A stretch of 64,000 nucleotides of DNA, taken from contig MBPM02000062.1 in NCBI GenBank assembly GCA_001695595.3, positions 62,001 to 126,000 on the forward strand, read 5' to 3'. A model generated the notes under the pieces. That model had not been told where the DNA came from. It ran no database searches and saw only the letters and a list, made by a program, of their open reading frames with translations. Each line of letters begins with the position of its first letter. Position 1 is the first letter of the stretch. Shown here piece by piece: positions 41,457 to 49,850 of the stretch. The DNA comes from Plasmopara viticola. Lineage: Eukaryota; Oomycota; Peronosporomycetes; Peronosporales; Peronosporaceae. Position numbers and translations under genes: made by a program.

Positions 41457-43322
41457 ATGTGGTTACGCCCCCCTCTTCCTTCGGCTCGGACGGCACGGCC
41501 CTTGCGCTGGTCCAGCAAACGCCATGTATCATGCATCCACCCATTACATCGTCATTTCCACGTCTCCAGTGCAGTCTTGTCTAGCAAGCGCCGCAACGCG
41601 TCAGACGACTCGGAAGCGGCGCTGGCCCAGCAGCTTTTGGACTACATGAAGCTCGCTGATGACACAGCAGTGTCTCCATGCTCTGCTTCATCAATTGCAA
41701 CCACCATTCCAATCGATGGCGTTGTCATTAGCGTGCAGAACGGACTCGCATGCGTCACAGGACTGCGCCACGCTACGATCGGGAGCATCGTCGACGTTGT
41801 GGACGCTTCGAGCCACGTCGTAAGCCAAGGCCTTGTGCTCTTTATGGAAAAGAAAGTCGTGCACTTGGCTTTACTACATGCTAGTGCTACACCCGTGCTG
41901 AAAGGTATGAACGCGACGCTACAGCAAAAGCAGCTCGAGATCGACGGCAGTGTCGCGGCGTTTGCTGGTGCTGTCGTAGATCCTTTGGGTCGACCGATCC
42001 GCTTGAAACATGATCAAGGCACGACAAGCACAGCACACGATCGAATTCAAGTCACGTGGAGTGCACAGAGCGTGCCTGGAGTCATGACTCGAGCACCGTT
42101 GCATGCGCCGTTCGAGACGGGGCTCGTGGCAGTCGATTGTCTAAATCCCATGGCATTTGGACACCGGTTCGGTGTATTAGGACCAAAAAATGTCGGGAAA
42201 ACACGCGTAGTAGTGAACGTCATTGCCCACCAAGTCGAGAGGGCGCTCCAGAATGGAGAAGAACCGCCCCAGTTTGTCTACGTGTGTGTTGGAAAGAGTA
42301 TGGCCAGGATTTATCAGATCCAGGAAGCCCTCAAGATGACGCAATGCTTGGAATACACGACCATCGTTGCTGCGACCGATCGAGAGTCGTCCGTGCTGCA
42401 GTACTTGGCACCATTTACTGGTTGTGCAGTGGCCGAGTTTCTCATGCACAAGGGCAAGTCGAGAAAGAGTGTTATCGTGTACGATGACGTGGCGACGCAT
42501 ACGATGGTGGTCGAAGGATTAGTCCACTCGTTAAAGCTCCCACGTGCTGCTCACACGAGTCTTTGTGCTCACGCGGTGCTCATGGAACGCTCGGCGCAAT
42601 TCAAGAGTGCGACTGGCAAGACGGACGGTCCGTCGCTCACGTCGTTTGTCCTAGTCGATACGCTCGACAGTGGAGAGAGCGCGTCTGAGTTGCAGGAACG
42701 GATCACGTCTCTGATTGATGACTGCATTTGGCTGGACTCGTCGCTTGCACGCTGTCGTGTCTTTCCGCCGATCAACGTATTGGCACCCGGTGCCTCGGTA
42801 CGCGGTCCACCGTTCCAATCAGCGACGCGCTGGACATTTATCAGTCGTTTGCGGGCACGGATCAATGCCGCGGCCCACGTCAAGGACAACGTCGACCTCG
42901 CGCGGACGTTAGGATTTGAAACCGAACCGCACGATGCAGAGATGCTCGAGTTCCTCGACCTCGTGCAAGCGTTTTTTACGCAACGGCCGTTGAAGTCGAC
43001 AGCATGGACACACGCGGTCCCGTCAGAGCTAGAGACTGAGTTGGGGGCCTATTTCCTGACGATTGTTGACGTGGCACAGCTTCCTCGTCGAAACGACAAC
43101 GAGGAGCGGCCGTTGGATCTGTGGGACTTTATACGCACGGTGGTGGCCACGCTCTCGCGTGAGGAAAATGCGGATATGCTACAGCAGTTGCACAATCATT
43201 CTTGCACCAAAGCGTGGTCGCTAAACCTTCAAGAAAATGTTGGCTTGGTACTGGCTGACGAACTTGAAGCTCTCAAGCGCCGCCGATTGCGCGAGTACAA
43301 AGAAGAGCGAGGTCGCCGTTAG
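41457..43322 (+). CDS. Divergent mitochondrial ATP-synthase alpha-like protein
   Basis: Intronless, 621 aa. Residues 1-40 are rich in Arg/Ser/His without acids, a likely mitochondrial presequence. The rest aligns with F1 alpha subunits: an N-terminal beta-barrel (GVVISVQNGLACVTGL), FAGAVVDPLGRP, the block PFETGLVAVDCLNPMAFGHR before the P-loop GPKNVGKT (242-249), VLQYLAPFTGCAVAEF, and VIVYDD (340-344, Walker B). Compared with ordinary alpha (GDRQTGKT, SRVGSAAQ) the P-loop is altered and the arginine-finger block reads ASVRGPP. Many other usually fixed residues differ. It is therefore not the standard housekeeping alpha subunit but a paralogue, perhaps an assembly or regulatory factor, or an accessory subunit of an unusual ATP synthase. 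No nonsense changes are seen and the frame is long, so it is probably expressed. Confidence 0.75.
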   Translation: MWLRPPLPSARTARPLRWSSKRHVSCIHPLHRHFHVSSAVLSSKRRNASDDSEAALAQQLLDYMKLADDTAVSPCSASSIATTIPIDGVVISVQNGLACVTGLRHATIGSIVDVVDASSHVVSQGLVLFMEKKVVHLALLHASATPVLKGMNATLQQKQLEIDGSVAAFAGAVVDPLGRPIRLKHDQGTTSTAHDRIQVTWSAQSVPGVMTRAPLHAPFETGLVAVDCLNPMAFGHRFGVLGPKNVGKTRVVVNVIAHQVERALQNGEEPPQFVYVCVGKSMARIYQIQEALKMTQCLEYTTIVAATDRESSVLQYLAPFTGCAVAEFLMHKGKSRKSVIVYDDVATHTMVVEGLVHSLKLPRAAHTSLCAHAVLMERSAQFKSATGKTDGPSLTSFVLVDTLDSGESASELQERITSLIDDCIWLDSSLARCRVFPPINVLAPGASVRGPPFQSATRWTFISRLRARINAAAHVKDNVDLARTLGFETEPHDAEMLEFLDLVQAFFTQRPLKSTAWTHAVPSELETELGAYFLTIVDVAQLPRRNDNEERPLDLWDFIRTVVATLSREENADMLQQLHNHSCTKAWSLNLQENVGLVLADELEALKRRRLREYKEERGRR

Positions 43323-44542
43323 CAGGGTGTGATACAATTTGAAGTAGTTTTTAGTGGCCAAGAAGTTTGATGAGCGATTGTTAGGTTTTAATGCAACAAC
43401 AACGTGACGCTTTTGGATGGCGACTTTGTATGCAGGAGTCAAATCGATGTGATATTACAAATCAACAACGTGACATAAGATATGATGTTAAGATGGGCGT
43501 AAAATGTAGGGTACCAATTTGACGACAGGTAGGTTAGACAACGCAACGAACTGCGAGACTGTTTTTTACTTAATTTCTTTACATACGCCGCCTACGAGCA
43601 GGCGACCTCAACGACCACAAGATCAATCCTCAAGGTCACTGTACCTCGCACGGAGCGTGATTCAGCACGCATGTTTCGGGGTTTATTAGGAAGGCCAGTG
43701 TTTTTTTCATCGAAAGATTCTTTTAACAAGTCACTGCTATGTTTGCTTGTTTCGAATTCTTTCGCAAGTTTAAAGATGAGTTGTATAGGTGGATAATCCA
43801 GTGCGAGTCGTAAATTGGTATAAGTAGGCAATGAATGGCATCGTGCGCGGCCGACAACTATGCCCGTCGTCAATTGATAGTGTCAAAGGTGACACGACTA
43901 AATGGGTCAGTGCAAAACGAGAAAAACCTAATTCCATCCTTGATTGTCACGCAATTGAGAAAAAATGTCAAGCACTAAATGCTGGTGGTAATCCTGCATG
44001 TTGTAGTGGATCGACCACCATTCACCGCGTTGTCGCGGCGCTGGTATCGATGTCGACACAATCGTTATTGCAGCATACAGCATACCCTCCGCGTCAGAAG
44101 AAATGAGATTCCATATTCCGCAATAATGCTCACCGCAATTTTGGTCTCTTATCCACACATCCTTCTCCCTTTTTGCCGTCCATAACGCTATCTACCATGT
44201 CTTTAGCGTTCTATAAAGGGGTTACTGTAAAATATCGAAGGTATAGTTCACAAAAAACTATTCCGCCAACAATCTCAATCTTAATCGCAGCCAACTTAAG
44301 TCAAGCAGTCAGAACGTTTGCCAATCTTGTCATTTAGGAGTACAAAGTGACGGAAGATAGTGAGAATAAATGCAAAAGAAAATATCAAAATTCCATTTTG
44401 TTAAAACAAACGCAGGCGAAATTACGCTGTCATGCGTCGTTCAATACAAACGATGGTCGTTGTCAATAGAATTGTCGATCCCGTTGCCACCCTCCATAGC
44501 CATCGCTATCTTGCCGTTCCGCTAGCCAAATCTCTTGTCTTT
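43323..44542. other. Intergenic, no firm gene
   Basis: A 93-codon minus-strand frame (43592-43873) with LALDYPPIQLIFKLAKEF has coding-like composition but no recognised motif. Other frames look random. The region ends in the 3' flank of the small secreted-protein gene. Confidence 0.4.
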
Positions 44543-44833
44543 TCAATCGTTTCTCGCAGCAATTCGTCTGTACTCCTCATATCTGTTGTTCAACTGATGC
44601 TTCTTTTTCTCTTCTTCAAGATTATGATATGGATACCAGAATCCAATAAATGGTCCTCCTCCACCAACATGGCGTGGTACACTAGTCGCCTGTGCGCGAA
44701 CACGACCACGACCTCCGCCTCTTCCACCTCGAAGCGATCTTGATTCAACTCCATTCCCGCTTGCCGAAGTGCTGCCGGTGGAGATAACAACCATAGCTGC
44801 TGTAGTGACCAGTGCGGAGTAAATGAGCCGCAT
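44543..44833 (-). CDS. Small secreted protein with RSLR motif
   Basis: 96 aa from the ATG at 44831-44833. Residues 1-24 form a signal peptide (MRLIYSALVTTAAMVVISTG, then Ser/Thr/Ala to the cleavage site). RSLR stands at 32-35, at the distance from the signal peptide expected for RXLR effectors. A Gly/Arg-rich stretch follows directly (GGRGGGRGRVRA), then HVGGGGPFIGFWYP and an acidic/basic helical tail (EEEKKKHQLNNRYEEYRR). No EER motif is visible close behind. The frame is open further upstream (126 codons), but the internal Met gives a clean signal peptide and is preferred. It could be an RXLR effector, or a secreted glycine-rich protein with RSLR as a processing site. It is isolated between gene-poor stretches. 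Confidence 0.6.
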   Translation of the reverse strand: MRLIYSALVTTAAMVVISTGSTSASGNGVESRSLRGGRGGGRGRVRAQATSVPRHVGGGGPFIGFWYPYHNLEEEKKKHQLNNRYEEYRRIAARND

Positions 44834-45473
44834 GATGCACTTCGATGCCTCACGTACGTAGAAATATAAAATGAAATAGAGGTGGAAAACCGAGCCTATA
44901 CCAGCTTCCTCGGTACTAGCCAATCACGTTCCGTAATAAACCCAGCTTAGGATACTGATCAAACTGCCCTTATTCGTATTGCCAAAACGCATTAATTGCG
45001 GGCATTGTAATCCAGCTGGCTTAAAACCAACCATGAAATATCTCACTAATTGTCGAACAGCTGGGATAATTTCCAGATTTGATACCTACAATTGTCAATT
45101 CTTTCAGGAACGGTCTTATGTTAAGCACGTAGCTTTGCCAAATTGCTGTGCTGATTTGTACGCATCTCTGCTCACAAAACTTATAGCCTCGAACAAAGGA
45201 AGCTTTATAGAGTGCAAAAGAGTATACAAATCTTCATGCTATCACTGTCCGCTGCGCTTGTCGTGACTGCTGTTGAATTCGCGGGCTTCGTGTGGGAGCC
45301 CCTAGCCTTCAAAATTTAGAGTCCAATTTACAATTTCAATAATTGGTAGCTCTATATTATTTGACCCCTCATTTCTGCTCTCGAACGTTTTGTATCGTAC
45401 CCCACATATCGCTTTTACGCATTATTTTCTTACGCATCCTTCGATATTTTAAGATCAATTAAAGTTTTCTATT
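44834..45473. other. Intergenic, promoter of the RSLR gene and flank
   Basis: No recognisable gene. The first 200 bp probably include the promoter of the minus-strand secreted-protein gene. A 95-codon plus-strand frame (44979-45266) shows no motif. Confidence 0.4.
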
Positions 45474-45485
45474 TTTTTCAAACGT
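45474..45485. repeat. 12 bp target-site duplication, left (TTTTTCAAACGT)
   Basis: Identical to 46636-46647. It brackets the LINE copy at its 3' (ATTAC-repeat) end. Confidence 0.85.
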
Positions 45486-46635
45486 AATGTAATGTAATGT
45501 ATTACGTTATCGCGTTGCCAAGGTATGCACGTGCTAGGCTCAGTCTGGCTAGTCCACGGCATAGAGTGGTGTCCGCATACGTCGAGTTTTGTTCGGCGGG
45601 CAGTGCATCCAGCACCGAGGTCGTATGGGTCTTCCATTTCTTTCGGTCTTGTGCAGGGGGACGTACCACTTCGAGGTCTTGTGCTGTCCGGAGTCGAAAG
45701 CCGGAGCCACGGGAAACAAGATTGTGGTCGAGTGTCGAGGGAAGCGTGGTGCGGGGACGTCCGCGCCATTTTGCTGCGGTGGAGAAGAAGTAGGCACGCA
45801 TCTGGAGGTTAGCTGGAATGTCGGGATAGCGGCGAAGTACATGGCCAAACAGGCGCCAGCGAGCTTGTGTCAGTCGTAGTCTCAGCGGCCGCTCATCACA
45901 GAGGTCGTAGAGTCTTGCATTCGAAATGGGTCGGGGGTAGCGATAGCCAAGAGCGTAGCGAAGCTGGCGGCGATAGAAACTCTCGAGGCCGTGGAGCTCT
46001 GACTTGGTAAGAGCCCAGTTGTACAGCAGAATCGGTAGAACGTAGGTGTTGTACAATCGAATGCGTGTCTTGGGTGAGATGAACGTGGGGCGGAGCCAGA
46101 CGGACCAGAGGCGGTGGAGCGCGAGGGTGGCCAGGGACTTGCGTCGGGATAGATCTTTAATATCGCCGAGAAGTGTTCCGAGCTTCTTAGTGTGGTGCCA
46201 GGTTTCTTCTCGGGATCGGGCGTGTCGAGTGGCGCCCGACGGGTTGCAGTGGCGGCGGATTTCGGTGACTTCGGTCTTGGCTTCGTTTTTTTTTTTTCAG
46301 GGTTAGAAGGAAGTCATCAATGCGGTGCTCACCTCTATCGTAGATCTTGGTTTCGCGGAGGCCAAGGATATCGACGCGGTAGCACCGGAGATCTTCGGGG
46401 AGTGTTACGTGCTTCTTGCGCTTCGAACCTAGAGAATTCACATTAAAGGAGCCAATCCGGATGCGGTTGGCGCGATTAAGGGCGTGGAAGGGGGTTTGGC
46501 CTGGTGCTGGAGACCGTCGCGTCGAGGGTGAGACTCGTTAGAGACCTGCAGATGCCCGAGAGCACCTGCCCGAAGCGCGCGAGCATTGAGCCCCCGCGCT
46601 TAGAAGGAGGGCGTCACCCCAACTTTTTCCGAAAA
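45486..46635 (-). mobile_element. Internally deleted LINE with ATTAC-repeat tail
   Basis: About 1150 bp, bracketed by perfect 12 bp target duplications. From the 5' end (46635) it has an untranslated start, then the beginning of an endonuclease domain (IGSFNVNSLGSKRKK, LGLRETKI). It then jumps at a run of A (46287-46298) to the C-terminal part of the reverse-transcriptase ORF: LGTLLGDIKDL, LRPTFISPKTRIRLYN, WALTKSELHGLESFYRRQ and LRLTQARWRLFGHVLRR. The catalytic RT palm and most of the endonuclease are missing. The last 184 codons (45502-46056) remain open. The tail is TACATTACATTACATTAC-like, a short tandem repeat as in some LINE clades. The perfect duplications show a young insertion of an already deleted element, mobilised in trans. 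Confidence 0.88.
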
Positions 46636-46647
46636 TTTTTCAAACGT
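46636..46647. repeat. 12 bp target-site duplication, right (TTTTTCAAACGT)
   Basis: Identical to 45474-45485. It flanks the 5' end of the LINE. Confidence 0.85.
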
Positions 46648-46774
46648 TTGTGGCAATATAGAAGTTATAGCAGAAAATTAAATATTAAACTGAAAGAGAC
46701 TTATACAAAAATTTAGTCATTTTCGCTGGATTTGCAGAATATTTTGGTCAACATTATCTTAAAAATTTACACTC

Positions 46775-47521
46775 TCATAAGTCGAGACCATACTCCAGGC
46801 ATTCCAGCAAGGCCCATGCTACACACCATTGGTAAGTTTTGGAATGAGTACGAAAAGCGGTGTATTTTCGACTATCTTTGGAAATTCGCATTTGATGATA
46901 ACCTTGAGCTAAATCGAGTACCGAATAAATCTCACAACTAACCATTTTATCGAAAAGTTCTTCTATTCTTGGCAAAGGTATCTTTGGAACGTTGGTCTGT
47001 AAATTGATATAGCGAAAGTCTATAACCCATCGGATAGGTAAAGTTGCGTTTCCAGATCGAACCCATTTGGAGCGAGAATATTGCTTGCCTGATTCCGGAT
47101 CTTTCTTCGGAATACCAAAAATGATTGAAACCCATAAAGAATCGGAAAGTTCGATCCAACCTTTCTTGAGTTTTTCTTTGACAAACAATTCGAGTGCATC
47201 TTGTTCTGTTTCGGAAAGGCGGAAAGGAGCACGATGACTTGGAATTGCATCCTTTTTCATGTTGAGTTCAAACTCGACTCTTCTAGATGGTGGAAGTCCA
47301 TCAGGTAATGCTTCCGGGAATACATCCGAATATTTCTCCAACAAATCTTGAATTGGTTCTGATATTTTTTCATCTTCACGGACGCTACACACTTTGACTC
47401 TATAGACTTCTTCATACGCTTGTTGCTTTATGTTTTGTTGAAAAGTGCGCCTGTTAACCTCAGATATTTCTTCTGCTGTGGCTTTGACTTCTTTGGGACT
47501 TGGACTTGATGAGTACGCCAA
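46775..47521 (-). pseudogene. gypsy reverse transcriptase, N-terminal half
   Basis: Reads EPIQDLLEKYSDVFPEALPD, then the basic block SHRAPFRLSETEQDALELFV, IPIRWVIDFR-like (LPIRWVIDFRYINLQTN) and IYSVLDLAQGYHQMRI, the standard Ty3/gypsy order up to motif A with its catalytic Asp. A one-base shift after YQWCVA moves the continuation (MGLAGMPGVWSRLMR) to another frame, after which similarity ends. Confidence 0.92.
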
Positions 47522-48801
47522 TTAATAATAGGTTGATATTTTGTTAACCATGGCTTTCCTAATATGATGTCGTGGGTATTTCCCTTTGGCCATTCCATGA
47601 CTGGTACATTGTCGAAATTACAACCTTCAAATTCGAAAGACACTTCTCCTTTCTTGATGTCTCACTTTTCTGTCTTGCTTCCATCGAATCGTGTTACTTG
47701 AGAGAGTGTCGTCTTTGTCATGTTGCTTGATAGACCAGAACGAATAACATTGCAGGATGCTCCAGTGTCGAGCATAATCTTCACCTTTGTGCCTTCACAG
47801 AGGCCATCTTTTCTGATCAATTCGTTGGGAGCAAATTCTTGTACTTTAGCCATAGCGATGTCGTTAATTTCGAATATTTTTTGACCTTCTTCACTATCAA
47901 TGTCGAAGTAATTTATGGCAGTACGCTCTTCTTGACGACAAAAACGGTTTGAGTCTCCGTTATTTGAATTATTGTTGCGGCGATTTTCTTGGTTCTTGCG
48001 CTTATAACAGTCGTCGATAATATGTCCACTTTTCTTGCAATATCGGCAAAACTTTGATGACTTCTTTCTCTTTTGATTGGAAGCTTGAGCAGAATCTATT
48101 TCCATTGGTTCTGGCTCGGAATCTCGCTGATTAGACTGATGGGTGTGATCTTTTCTATGATCAAATCGACGGAATGAACGACGATTCCCATTGGAGGAGT
48201 TGAAATTTTTATGCGAGCGCTCATATTCAAGAGCTATAGAGAGAGCTTCAGAGACTGTTTTGCAACGACGATATTGGACTTCTTCTTTTATCGGACTTTC
48301 GAGACCACGAACGAAATAAGTGATTTTATCTAGATCACTCATGTCTTTGACTTGCATAATGGCGACTCAATACTTGGAGATATACTCTTTTAATTTCTGA
48401 CAACGCTTCTGTTTTAGAGAGTAAAGTTGGTCACGTAAGCGTTCTTGAATATCAGGAGGAACAAATTCAATAGTAATATTCTGAATAAGATCTTGAACGT
48501 CCTTGACGGTGTCTTTGGCTAGCATATACCATGCAGCAGCATTTCCACGAAAGTTAGCGGTCATCATAGCAATGATTCGACTAGATTGAGTTGGATCTTG
48601 CCATTTAATGTTCTTGGCATCAAAATTACGAGCAACTTGGTCCACATACATGTCCACAGATTCACCAACACGTCCATAAAACGAAGGTAACTTGAGTCCA
48701 TCGATCTTGACTTCTGATTGCCGTGCCGTAATAACCTCAATGAGTTCTTGTTGTTTTTGGATCATTTCCATCATTTGTTGAGCGAGGTTGATAGAACTCA
48801 T
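47428..48801 (-). pseudogene. gypsy gag-protease, two nonsense codons
   Basis: The same frame runs from an ATG at 48801 to 47428, interrupted by TGA at 48367-48369 and 47662-47664. Gag has the capsid-like GNAAAWYMLAKDTVKDVQDL and LYSLKQKRCQKLKEY blocks. The knuckle is CRYCKKSGHIIDDC, and the protease active site is IMLDTGASCNVI. A later ILGKPWLTKYQP block is the protease end. Both stops could come from CGA codons by a single transition. A frameshift around 47430-47520 separates it from the RT. Confidence 0.9.
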
Positions 48802-48825
48802 AGTTAAAACAAAAGAAAGTTTTAT

Positions 48826-49152
48826 TTAATGCAAACGAGGTTTTTTATGAGGATTTTTCTTGAGTGATTTCTTGTAGGCGTGCAATTGACGATCCAAATA
48901 ACCAGAAGTGAGTTCGTCCAGCTGTTGAATGCGGCGGCGAGCTAGTTCGACGAAGTAATGGAGTAAGTTTCTGGCGTCAGAGTTGGCGGCTTCAGGCTCT
49001 TCGTGGCGAATAAGAGTGACGATCTTGTTTTGCTTGACGGTAGTGAGCCAAAGATCGCGGCGTAACTTTTGGAGCTGATCGGAGTTGACAGAGACGCGAT
49101 CGAAGTCTTGTTGAAAATCGTCTTCCGGTTCACGGTTTTTTCGTTTTCCCAT
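48826..49152 (-). CDS. Intact short ORF upstream of gypsy gag
   Basis: 108 aa, ending 24 bp before the gag ATG. The protein is very basic at both ends (MGKRKNREPE..., KKSLKKNPHKKPRLH) and helical in between (LRRDLWLTTVKQNKIVTLIR, LARRRIQQLDELTSGYLDR), with no cysteines. It is open although gag and RT around it are broken. The tight spacing and shared orientation suggest it belongs to the element: a leader protein, perhaps nucleic-acid binding or nuclear targeting. It matches no family I recognise. Alternatively it is a non-coding leader with a chance frame, but 108 codons in AT-rich sequence make that less likely. Confidence 0.55.
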   Translation of the reverse strand: MGKRKNREPEDDFQQDFDRVSVNSDQLQKLRRDLWLTTVKQNKIVTLIRHEEPEAANSDARNLLHYFVELARRRIQQLDELTSGYLDRQLHAYKKSLKKNPHKKPRLH

Positions 49153-49850
49153 TCACAAAAAAAAAGACTCAAGAATATGAATCGCAACAACGGAAACGGA
49201 TCAAGCTAAGGTATTAGCGACTAAAAGAAGGTTATCCTCCGCAGTTCTAGTGGCGGAACAGGCTTAAAAAGCACAATTTCACTGACCCAAAAGATGGAGC
49301 TTCCAATGTGATGTCACAACAACCGAGCAACCGTAACAACCAGTTACAATTCTCAAAGAGATTTAGACAACCCTCTGGCAAAACACCTTCCGCTTATAGC
49401 ACCCAGTGAATATACCAGTAGAAACTAAGACCTCCCCCCCAGTGGCTCGGTCTAAAGTTTCCAAAAACTTGGACAAACAAGTGCTACAAGATGTAAGGTT
49501 TGGCACAAGTTATGGCGTCGGACGATAGGTAGGACGAGGGTAGGACAGACGTAGGACGGAGTAGAGACGAAGGCTGGAAGAGGAAGCTTGTGCATTGAAG
49601 AGTGGAATGCAACTACTTCCTCTTCCTATTTCTTCTTTTCTTTCTTCAAGTTGAATGTGAGAAATTCAACTGAGTCCACGTAGGACACACCCAATATGAA
49701 AATCTCGTTTTTGACTATAAACTAGGCAAATGTTTGTTTTTTATTCGATGCAAGTACCACCATATGTACTTGCATCGTTCCCTGCCAAGCATTTGGCAGT
49801 GCGACACTGGGATGGTGATGGCGTGCCGTAGGACAAATTTTTACAGCTTA
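49153..49850 (-). other. Probable gypsy 5' leader and LTR (bounds not set)
   Basis: No coding frame. The stretch has pyrimidine-rich tracts, a cluster of GTAGGAC/TAGGACG repeats (49525-49560), and TGTGACA- and TGTAAC-like sites that could be LTR ends. Because the 3' LTR is lost, no pair exists to fix the limits. Confidence 0.4.

Larger units (their letters stand above)
46720..49152 (-). mobile_element. Ty3/gypsy retrotransposon, 3'-truncated
   Basis: In minus orientation: extra leader ORF, gag with zinc knuckle, protease, start of reverse transcriptase. The RT breaks off near 46730, shortly before the expected YxDD box, so RNase H, integrase and the 3' LTR are absent. Only two in-frame TGA stops and about two frameshifts occur in over 2 kb, so decay is recent compared with the other elements here. 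The 5' LTR should lie between about 49200 and 49850, but its ends are not clear. Confidence 0.88.

Noticed and set aside
43592..43873. Minus-strand frame with RSVR considered as an RXLR effector
   Set aside because: No signal peptide and RSVR lies near the C-terminus.
45497..45879. Several plus-strand frames of about 95 codons
   Set aside because: Antisense of the LINE C-terminal ORF.
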